DNA from: CAVRZY01 sp963725415
GTDB lineage: Bacteria; Acidobacteriota; Terriglobia; Bryobacterales; Bryobacteraceae
Length of the DNA stretch: 64,000 nucleotides
Direction of reading: 5' to 3'
NCBI GenBank assembly: GCA_963725415.1
Contig: CAVRZY010000106.1
Coordinates: forward strand, 1-64,000
The notes below the pieces were generated by a model. That model saw nothing but the letters and a program-made list of their open reading frames with translations. It did no database searches and was not told where the DNA came from. Below, piece after piece: positions 10,949 through 17,858 of this stretch; positions within the stretch are counted from its first letter, which is position 1; every line of letters begins with the position of its first letter. The position numbers were made by a program, and so were the translations under genes.

Positions 10949-11446
10949 ATGACAACTGAAAAGACGATAAATGTCACTGGTCGGCGAAGCAAGCGGAAGA
11001 GATTCTTGCAACTGGTGAGCTTCAACATCGGCACGGAAGAGTTTGGCATCGATATCCTGAAGGTTCAGGAGATCAACCGGATGGTTGATATCACGCGGGT
11101 ACCGCGGGCGCCGGAGTTTGTGGAGGGGATCATTAACTTGCGCGGCAAGGTGATTCCGATCATCGATATCCGCAAGCGCTTCAATATGGAGCTGGCGGAG
11201 CAGGACAAGAACACGCGGATCGTGGTGGTGGACATTGCCGGTCAGATTATGGGGATGGTGGTTGACAGTGTGAGTGAGGTGTTACGGATTCCGGCTTCGA
11301 CAATTGAACCGACACCGGAAGTGGTGACTTCGATCGACTCGGATTATATCCGCGGCGTCGCCAAGCTGGAGGATCGACTGTTGATCTATCTCGATCTGTC
11401 GAAAATACTTTCGGGCGAAGAACGCAGAACTCTCGCCCAGATATAG
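10949..11446 (+). CDS. cheW: CheW chemotaxis adaptor
   Basis: Scaffold protein linking chemoreceptors to the CheA kinase. 165 residues, intact. After a basic leader come the two intertwined beta-barrel subdomains: 'FNIGTEEFGIDILKVQEINR', 'VPRAPEFVEGIINLRGKVIP', 'DIRKRFNME', then 'VVDSVSEVLRIP' and 'YIRGVAKLEDRLLIYLD'. These are the standard CheW signatures, and the length is normal. It lies downstream of the chemoreceptor on the same strand and is followed by a terminator. No cheA is visible in this window. Confidence 0.94.
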   Translation: MTTEKTINVTGRRSKRKRFLQLVSFNIGTEEFGIDILKVQEINRMVDITRVPRAPEFVEGIINLRGKVIPIIDIRKRFNMELAEQDKNTRIVVVDIAGQIMGMVVDSVSEVLRIPASTIEPTPEVVTSIDSDYIRGVAKLEDRLLIYLDLSKILSGEERRTLAQI

Positions 11447-11461
11447 AGAGCATCAAACGCA

Positions 11462-11490
11462 GGGGCACGGAATTTCCGTGCCCCTTTTCC
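11462..11490 (+). terminator. Rho-independent terminator after cheW
   Basis: An 11-bp perfect stem (11462-11472 with 11474-11484, GGGGCACGGAA paired with its complement) is followed by CTTTTCCC-type pyrimidines. It lies 16 bases after the cheW stop and between two convergent genes. Confidence 0.75.
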
Positions 11491-11504
11491 CTTGCTTTTA
11501 TTTA

Positions 11505-11845
11505 TCACAGGCAATCCGTGCGCCAATGCGCGAGAGCATGTCTCTTTTCTACCCAAGCAGTTGTGTCTGAAAATTGGTAAACATAGCATGCCCTTGGGAA
11601 GAAGTGGCGCAACTCGCGATAGTTGACATCAAGCAAATTGTCCTCGGGAATGAAGAAGCGCTCCAGGTGTCCCTGCAGCATTGCCTTGAAGTCCGCCTCG
11701 TTCTCGGCGCGATCGGCAGATAATTCGAATACCGGGCAGGGGAAATCGCTGCCGTAGAGCAGAGTCTCAGGCGCCAGTTTCGCGATGTCGTCGAAGTACT
11801 TCCGGCGTGTCGGCGTGCAGACCGCGGAAACGTCGGCGAAACAGC
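11505..11845 (-). CDS. C-terminal part of an amidohydrolase-family protein (5' end lost at a sequence junction)
   Basis: On the minus strand, a frame ending at the TGA at 11505-11507 reads 'FADVSAVCTPTRRKYFDDI', then 'LLYGSDFPCPVFELSADRAE' and 'NLLDVNYRELRHFF'. This is the end of an amidohydrolase-2 type TIM-barrel metalloenzyme; the Asp in 'GSDFP' is the usual catalytic/metal residue. Only about 110 residues exist. Upstream, the sequence changes without a start codon into a YVTN propeller gene in another frame. The base composition matches the left part of the window, so this gene belongs to that part. Substrate unknown. Confidence 0.7.
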
Positions 11846-12657
11846 GCCCCCAACCCGGAGGGGGCTAAGCCGACAGCGATCTCGCGCACGGCGAGGGATT
11901 GCGCGTCAATCACGCTGAGAGTGCCGGAAGTGGAGGCGCCGGTGACGGGATCGGTGACCACCTGCGAACCGCTGGAAGGCGCCAGCGTATCCCCGGGCGC
12001 GGGGCGGCGCCCGCCGCGATTGGTGACGAAGATCTTGCCGTGCTTGTGCGATACCACGACCCCGAAGGGGGCCATGCCGGCCGCGATTTCGCGCGTGAGC
12101 CGCCGCGAGGACGCATCGATGACGGCGAGCGAATTGTTGCGGCTGAAGGCCACGTAGGCGGTGTAGCCGTCCTTCGAAAAAGCGAGGCCGGCGGGCACCG
12201 GATGGCCAGGCAGGTCCATGCGTGTGGTTCTGAGCGGCATGCCACGGTCGGAGAGTTCGGCAACCAGGATGTTGTCGGGCCCATTGCGGGCGGTCTCGCC
12301 GGTCCAGAGCTCCCGATCGCCGGGGCGGAAGGCCACGCCGGTGTAAGAGGTGGAGCGCGAGCGGATCTCGGCCAACTGGACGCCGGTCGAGCCATCCATG
12401 AGCAGGATGCCGCGCCAGTTCAGAACTGCGAGCAGGCGCTTCTGGGAGTCAAACGCGAGGTCCACAGGCCGGCCGGGGATGAGGGCCTGCTCACCCCAGG
12501 GGCGGAGCAACTGGTTGGTGGGAAGCAGGTAGTAGCCAGCGGGCTGTTTGCCGAGGGCGGCGGTGCTCTTCAAGACCGGGAACAGCACGGTCTCCATGGC
12601 GATTAGGGCTGCGGTGAGGATTATGAAAGAAAGGATGAGTAGCTTTCGGGTAGTCAC
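11846..12657 (-). CDS. YVTN-type beta-propeller protein, membrane-anchored, truncated at its 3' end
   Basis: ATG at 12657 with an N-terminal membrane anchor or signal ('LILSFIILTAALIAMETVLF'). The body holds lactonase-like propeller blades: 'VDLAFDSQKRLLAVLNWRGI', 'AGLAFSKDGYTAYVAFSRNN', 'GVVVSHKHGKIFVTNRGG' and 'LSVIDAQSLAVREIAVGLAP'. Relatives in Acidobacteria usually continue for several hundred more residues, often with a phosphoesterase domain. Here the propeller stops after 'VGLAPSGL' at about 11850, and the frame reads on into unrelated amidohydrolase DNA until 11767. I treat this as the left end of the GC-rich segment. Confidence 0.7.
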
Positions 12658-12761
12658 ACAAAAAGGCTAATTGATTTGGAGCCGAGACGCAAAGTGGCGC
12701 AGACATGACCCGCCGGAGGAATTGGTTATGCTGGTTGGTCCGGACCAGGACGCAGCACTCT

Positions 12762-13688
12762 ATGACCTCACGCGCCACGAGCCGGTTGTTGCTGTTTTCA
12801 GGCGCGTTGCTGTTTTCCACGGGAGGGGCGGCGATCAAGGCCACTTCGCTGCTGAACTGGCAGGTGGCCAGCTTTCGCTCGCTGGTGGCCGCGGTGGCGC
12901 TGGTGGCTTTCCTGCCGGAAGCGCGGCGGGGCTGGAACTGGCGAGTGCTGCCGGTGGGGCTGGCCTATGCCTCCACCCTCGTGTTGTTCGTGCTGGCGAA
13001 CAAGCTGACCACCGCGGCCAACGCGATTTTTCTGCAATCTACCGCACCCCTGTACCTGTTGCTGCTGGGGCCGTGGCTGCTGGGCGAGCGTATCCGGCGC
13101 AGCGATCTGCTGTTCATCACCCCCATAGCGCTGGGGATGACGTTGTTCTTCGTGGGAGCGGAGAGTGCTGTGGCTACGGCGCCGGATCCGGCGCGTGGCA
13201 ACCCGCTGGCGGCGGCGTCGGGTCTCTGCTACGCGTTCACGCTAGCCGGGTTGCGGTGGCTGGGGAAACACGCGGCAGCCGAGAGTCGAGCGATGGCGGC
13301 CGTGGTGGCCGGGAACCTCATTGCTGGTGTGGGATGCCTGCCCGTGGCCCTACCGGTGAGAAGCGCCGGAACAGGAGACGTGGCGGTAATCCTTTACCTG
13401 GGTGTTTTCCAGATCGGGTTGGCCTACCTTTGCGTGACGCGGGCCATGCGGCAGGTTCCGGCGTTTGAGGCTTCGATGCTGCTGCTGGCCGAGCCGGCTT
13501 TGAACCCGGTCTGGACCTGGGTGGCGCATGGGGAGCGTCCCAGCCACTGGGCCATTGCCGGAGGGGCACTAATTCTGGCAGCGACCTTCGCTAACACTTG
13601 GTGGCAAACCCGGGGTTGCCGGAGTTCCGATCGAGGTCATGGCTGGGACGAGAAACTCAATAAACCTGATCGCTCAGGCGGACGCTGA
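12762..13688 (+). CDS. EamA/DMT-family transporter
   Basis: Integral membrane exporter of the drug/metabolite transporter superfamily. About 308 residues from the ATG at 12762, which I prefer to the upstream 12705 because the family starts directly before the first membrane helix ('LLLFSGALLFSTGGAAIK'). Roughly ten hydrophobic helices form two EamA repeats; the second begins near 'GNPLAAASGLCYAFTLAGLR'. The motif 'LLLAEPALNPVWTWVAHGE' near the end is the typical E-P segment of EamA proteins. Likely substrates are amino acids or other small metabolites, which the sequence does not settle. The last 30 polar residues are longer than usual. Confidence 0.85.
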   Translation: MTSRATSRLLLFSGALLFSTGGAAIKATSLLNWQVASFRSLVAAVALVAFLPEARRGWNWRVLPVGLAYASTLVLFVLANKLTTAANAIFLQSTAPLYLLLLGPWLLGERIRRSDLLFITPIALGMTLFFVGAESAVATAPDPARGNPLAAASGLCYAFTLAGLRWLGKHAAAESRAMAAVVAGNLIAGVGCLPVALPVRSAGTGDVAVILYLGVFQIGLAYLCVTRAMRQVPAFEASMLLLAEPALNPVWTWVAHGERPSHWAIAGGALILAATFANTWWQTRGCRSSDRGHGWDEKLNKPDRSGGR

Positions 13689-13786
13689 GGACTCGGATGG
13701 TATCGGGCGGTTTGAACTGAAATCGAAGGTCGGCGCGAGCCTGCGGAGCCAGACAATGCTCTTCACAAGCCGAACCCGCGGATGGT

Positions 13787-15979
13787 TCACTTGGCGTCCA
13801 GAAAGGCACGGTCGAAGTAGTAGAGCAACCCGTCTTCGGCGCCGATGATGAGGTCCAGGCGGCCGTCGCCGTTCCAGTCGGCGACATTGGGGCAGGGGTT
13901 GTGGCCGGGGAGCTTGCGGGGGACCAGCTCGCCGCGGAAGACGAACACGGGGCGCTGCTGGGTGCCGGTGTTCTCGTACCAGGCGGCGCTGTCGGAGTCG
14001 GTGATCAAGTCGAGGTCGCCGTCGCCGTCCCAGTCGGCCAATTCGATCTTGCGGCGGCCGCTCTTGCCAGCCCGCCCGGCGCTCAACAGCAGGGGCTTCC
14101 CATTGGCGTCAAGGAAGATGCGTTGGGGAGGCTTGAGTTTGAGCCTGCCGTCCTGGCGAAAGCGCTGGTAGAAGGCGAGGTAGCCTTCGTGGTCGAGCAT
14201 AACCAGGTCGGGCAGGCCGTCGCGGTTCCAGTCGATGACTTTGGGAGTAGTGCGCCATTGGGTGACCAGTTGCTTGCCTTTCGGGTTCCACCAGTTCCAG
14301 GCGGGCTTGGGCGGCACGCCTTCCCATTCGACTTCTATGCGCTCGGCGGCAGCGAGGGCGGGCCTGGTGCGCGTGCCTGCGTTCCGGTACCAGAGAACTT
14401 CGCCCCAGATGCTGTTGAGGAGGATGTCGGGCTTGCCGTCCAAGTCCCAGTCGGCGACGGAGGGATTGGTGTAGCCCCATTTCTCTTCGACCGGCCCTTG
14501 AATGGAGCCGTTGGGGCCGGCCATGATGCGAATGACTTCGCCGGCGGCGCGCAGGTATCCGCGGTCTTCAAAAGCGGGTGCGGACTTAGTTCCGATGTTT
14601 TCGAAGTATTGAAGATAGCCGGCGGAGTTCCCGCAGATGATATCGAGCTTGCCATCGCCGTTCCAGTCCACGGGCACGGGCCGGCCCAGCGCGCCGCACT
14701 TGAGGTAGGGATCGACCTGCTCGAGGTATTTGGGCGGAGCTAGCTTAGGCACTGCGCCCTTCCCAGCGAGGTTCTCCAGCAGCGCAACCCGGCCGTCTTC
14801 CTCGGCGATGATGAGGGAGGGCCACCCGTCGCCGTACCAGTCCACGACGCGCGGCTGGATCATGCAGAGGTCCATTTTCAGGGGCTTGCCATTGACTTCG
14901 AGCAGCTTTCCCGCGGCCAGCACGGGATGGGTGCGCGTCCCGGTGTTTTCGAACAACGTGACCGTATCGATGAAGTCGCCGCCGATCAGATCCAGTCTTC
15001 CACGGCCAAACCAGTCGATTGGGTTGGGGGCAGGGCTGCCGCGGAGATCCAGCCTCGTGCCTCCGGCCTTCAGCGGCACGGGTTCGGCATAAACCGGCTG
15101 CCGGTTGCTGCCGATGTTGCGGTAGAAGTAAACGTAACCGTGGATAGGGCCGCGGGTCCACTCTCCTTTTTCGTTGAAGGCGTCGTCCCAGCCGTACTCG
15201 CGCCAGTCGCTGACGCCGACCAGGAGGTCGATGCGGCCGTCGCCGTCCCAATCCACCGGGTACCACAGATCGTCACGGCCCACGTGATAGTCGCGGTCCA
15301 GTTTCACCGGCACAAAACGGGAGAGGCGATTGCGGCGAACATCGCTGTAGTAGCCGCCACTGGTGACCAGATCGATGGCGCCGTCGCCGTTGAAGTCGGC
15401 GGCGACCAGATCCTTCTTGCCGGGTCCAAGCCACTCGGCGCGGTCAAAGAGCGGCCTGGCGTTGGAGCCGATATTGCGGAACAGGTAGATGCCGTTGGAG
15501 GGCCGGTCGGCGCAGCTTACGATGAGGTCGATAGCGCCGTCTCCGTCGAAGTCCAACGCGGCGGGATGCGCCCACAGCCCCACTGACAGTTTCCCGCGCA
15601 CTCCCGCGCGACCGAAGCTGATCCGTTCGCCAGCGCCGATCATAGCGGGCTCAAGGAGGCGGCGTGTTTCCCCGTTCTTGCCAACGTCGAAGTAGACGTA
15701 ATAAATTCCGGCGCCAGTGGAGAGCCAACTGATTCTGGCGGCTGGGACGGTCCACTCAACCTTTGCGGGCAGGATTTCCTTCGATCTCTCCGCGAGGACA
15801 CGAACGGAATCCGGGTTGAAATCGGCCGGCAGCTCGGCCGTCAGGAGCACCGGGACGCCGGTGCCTGCGGAGGTATCGAATCGGATGCGATAGTGATTGG
15901 CGGTGGGCCATTTGGCCTCACCGCGCTTCTCAATTGCGGGCGGTGCGGAGGCAAGGAGCAGAAAGCACAGGAGCAGCAT
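13787..15979 (-). CDS. Secreted FG-GAP/VCBS-repeat protein
   Basis: 730 residues with an N-terminal signal peptide ('MLLLCFLLLASAPPA'). I count about ten calcium-binding FG-GAP-like blades, seen as 'DFDGDGAIDLIV', 'DFNGDGAIDLVT', 'DWDGDGRIDLLV', 'DWFGRGRLDLIG', 'DWYGDGWPSLII', 'DWNGDGKLDIIC', 'DWDLDGKPDILL', 'DWNRDGLPDLVM', 'DWDGDGDLDLIT' and 'DWNGDGRLDLII'. Each is followed by a 'YFRNIG'/'YENTGT' turn. Such arrays fold into integrin-like propellers. No catalytic residues are visible. It lies downstream of the exported PLP enzyme on the same strand but is separated from it by a hairpin repeat. Function unknown; extracellular binding is the usual inference. Confidence 0.85.
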   Translation of the reverse strand: MLLLCFLLLASAPPAIEKRGEAKWPTANHYRIRFDTSAGTGVPVLLTAELPADFNPDSVRVLAERSKEILPAKVEWTVPAARISWLSTGAGIYYVYFDVGKNGETRRLLEPAMIGAGERISFGRAGVRGKLSVGLWAHPAALDFDGDGAIDLIVSCADRPSNGIYLFRNIGSNARPLFDRAEWLGPGKKDLVAADFNGDGAIDLVTSGGYYSDVRRNRLSRFVPVKLDRDYHVGRDDLWYPVDWDGDGRIDLLVGVSDWREYGWDDAFNEKGEWTRGPIHGYVYFYRNIGSNRQPVYAEPVPLKAGGTRLDLRGSPAPNPIDWFGRGRLDLIGGDFIDTVTLFENTGTRTHPVLAAGKLLEVNGKPLKMDLCMIQPRVVDWYGDGWPSLIIAEEDGRVALLENLAGKGAVPKLAPPKYLEQVDPYLKCGALGRPVPVDWNGDGKLDIICGNSAGYLQYFENIGTKSAPAFEDRGYLRAAGEVIRIMAGPNGSIQGPVEEKWGYTNPSVADWDLDGKPDILLNSIWGEVLWYRNAGTRTRPALAAAERIEVEWEGVPPKPAWNWWNPKGKQLVTQWRTTPKVIDWNRDGLPDLVMLDHEGYLAFYQRFRQDGRLKLKPPQRIFLDANGKPLLLSAGRAGKSGRRKIELADWDGDGDLDLITDSDSAAWYENTGTQQRPVFVFRGELVPRKLPGHNPCPNVADWNGDGRLDLIIGAEDGLLYYFDRAFLDAK

Positions 15980-15983
15980 AAGT

Positions 15984-16085
15984 TTCGCGCAAAGACGCGA
16001 AGGTCCCGCAAAGTACGCAAAGTCAAAACAAAAATAAGAGTTCTTCTTTGCGGCCTTTGCGAGAACTTTGCGTCTTGGCGCGAAA
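15984..16085. repeat. Intergenic hairpin repeat with 'GCAAAGACGC' arms (copy 1)
   Basis: The arms 15984-16003 and about 16065-16085 are nearly perfect inverted copies (TTTCGCGC-AAGACGC against GCGTCTTGGCGCGAAA). A second inner pair (CGCAAAG against CTTTGCG) surrounds an A-rich loop. A related element lies at 56668-56759. It fills the gap between two minus-strand genes, ends six bases before the stop of the next one and codes for nothing. Confidence 0.7.
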
Positions 16086-16090
16086 CCCTC

Positions 16091-17728
16091 TCAGACGTTC
16101 TTGATGGGGCGGACCAGGCCGCCGGGCTGGCCGTAGCGGTGGCGCTGGGCGGTCCAGCGGGCCTGGCCGTACTCGTCCAGGCCGACGACGCCTTCCATCT
16201 TGTCGCCGTTGACTTTGCCGATGAACTCGTAGCTGAGCCGGGTGCCTTCGTATCGATGGGAGCTGCGGAAGCGGATCTCGTCACCTTCGACGGCGCCGCG
16301 CAGATCCCCGCCCAGGATGTCGCCGCGGTGCGAACCTACGAGTTCAGATCCTTGCTGCTCGAAGACGAACGCATGGTCAGCGCTGCCCAGGACAAACTGG
16401 AGGCGCGCTTCCCACTGGCCGGCCACGTTGGCGGGCGGGCCGGGGGGCGGCGGGGAGTCGATCTTGGGCGGACGGGAGAGCATGGCGTAGAGGCGCTCGG
16501 CCACCACCTTCTCATCGCCGGGCGTCATCATGTAGGGCATGATGGTGATGGTGCTGGCCATGCTTTGGCGGCGGTTGCCGGAAGCGCCGCCGAGCACGAT
16601 ACGGGGGTCGGTGTCGTAGAGGAGCTTTTCGACTTCCTGGCCGGTGATGCCTAACCGCGCGCCGTCCCAGGCGATGCGCAAGCGCGGGGAATGGTTGGAC
16701 AAGCCCTCGGGTTGCAGCACTTCGGTGGTGACGCCGTCAACTTTGGTGACCCGGCGGGCGATGTGGTCCAGCCAGGATTCCCAGCGCTTCCACTCGGCCT
16801 CGTGATCCCGCTTCACCCAAGCTTCGACGGCCGCCAGCATACCCATGATCTCTTCCTTGCCGACCTTGAGGGAGCGTCCGAAGGCATGATGCGGGGCGCT
16901 GTGGAGCCAGGCGGCCTGAAGCAGGTCCTTGCGTCCCAGCAGAAGGCCGGCGCACTGTGGCCCGCGGATGCACTTGCCGCCGCTGTAAGCCACCATATCG
17001 GCGCCACGCTTGAGGTGAACGTTGGGGATAGTGAGATGCTCGGCAGCGGCATCCACTATCACCGGAACACCCTTGCGCCGGGCGATAGTGCAGATCGGCT
17101 CCAGGCCGAAAGGGCCGGCATCAGCGGGGCCGGCCAGAACCATGACCAGGGCGGTCCGTGGGCTGAAGGCGGCGTCGAATTCCTCGAGGTTGCCGGCCTC
17201 CACAATCCGCACCCCGAGCATCCGGATGGCGTGGTCGTAGACATTGCGGGAATAGCGCGGCACGAGAACTTCGCTCTTGAGGCCGGCGAGGTAGGGGAGC
17301 CGCTGGAGCTTTTCCGGGTCGGCGCCCGCGATGCAGGCAGAGGTAACGTGGGTCAGGGCGGCCGCGCAACCGGCGGTGACGATACCCCACTCGGCGCCGG
17401 TCAGTTCTCCCAGGCGCTTGCCCACGGCGTCCATCAACTCGTCCAGATGAACGTAGTGGCGCGAGGCCTCGTCCATGGCGCGCTTGACCTCGGGTAAAGT
17501 GAGCGAGCCGCTGATAATGGTGAAGGTGCCTTTGCAGTTGATCAAGGGGCGAACGCCGATGGATTTGTAGATATCGGCCCCGATCTCGAGCCCGGGCGCT
17601 GCGGAAGCTGCGCTGGCGCTGCCGCGAAACAATCCAGTGGCAGCCAGCAGGCCGCCGTTGCGAAACAGTTCGCGCCGGCTCAGCCCGCTGACACGTTTCT
17701 CAAGACTTCTCATCAGGTGGGTCAGCAT
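16091..17728 (-). CDS. Tat-exported SelA-like PLP-dependent enzyme with a C-terminal beta-rich extension
   Basis: 545 residues. The N-terminus carries a twin-arginine signal ('SRRELFRNGG' followed by 'LLAATGLFRG'). The middle is a fold-type I PLP enzyme of the SelA/D-glucosaminate-6-phosphate ammonia-lyase group: 'GVRPLINCKGTFTIISGSL', 'GAEWGIVTAGCAAALTHV', 'GVPVIVDAAAEHLTIP', and the PLP lysine in 'YSGGKCIRGPQ' (about residue 252). From about residue 440, a proline-rich linker leads to a roughly 100-residue extension ('VAGQWEARLQFVLGSADHAF', 'GDEIRFRSSHRYEGTRLSYE') resembling lipocalin-like domains in secreted proteins. It is not a selenocysteine synthase by context. A PHP-domain gene and a DapA-family gene lie divergently upstream, so sugar-acid breakdown is a possible role (inference). 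Confidence 0.8.
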   Translation of the reverse strand: MLTHLMRSLEKRVSGLSRRELFRNGGLLAATGLFRGSASAASAAPGLEIGADIYKSIGVRPLINCKGTFTIISGSLTLPEVKRAMDEASRHYVHLDELMDAVGKRLGELTGAEWGIVTAGCAAALTHVTSACIAGADPEKLQRLPYLAGLKSEVLVPRYSRNVYDHAIRMLGVRIVEAGNLEEFDAAFSPRTALVMVLAGPADAGPFGLEPICTIARRKGVPVIVDAAAEHLTIPNVHLKRGADMVAYSGGKCIRGPQCAGLLLGRKDLLQAAWLHSAPHHAFGRSLKVGKEEIMGMLAAVEAWVKRDHEAEWKRWESWLDHIARRVTKVDGVTTEVLQPEGLSNHSPRLRIAWDGARLGITGQEVEKLLYDTDPRIVLGGASGNRRQSMASTITIMPYMMTPGDEKVVAERLYAMLSRPPKIDSPPPPGPPANVAGQWEARLQFVLGSADHAFVFEQQGSELVGSHRGDILGGDLRGAVEGDEIRFRSSHRYEGTRLSYEFIGKVNGDKMEGVVGLDEYGQARWTAQRHRYGQPGGLVRPIKNV

Positions 17729-17858
17729 GAGTCCCTCCTATGCCTGGACTTCAGTTGGGATCGTGACGATCCCCTTGTTAGAATCCCGGTTCAAGGGGGC
17801 GCTCGTCAAGTCCTCCAGATGGTTATCCGTAGGCTCTGTCTTGATAGACTGAGGGGCT

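Noticed and set aside
16091..17728. Selenocysteine synthase (selA) and a selenium pathway
   Set aside because: The fold matches, but the Tat signal, the extra C-terminal domain and the absence of selB, selC or selD argue for another PLP enzyme.
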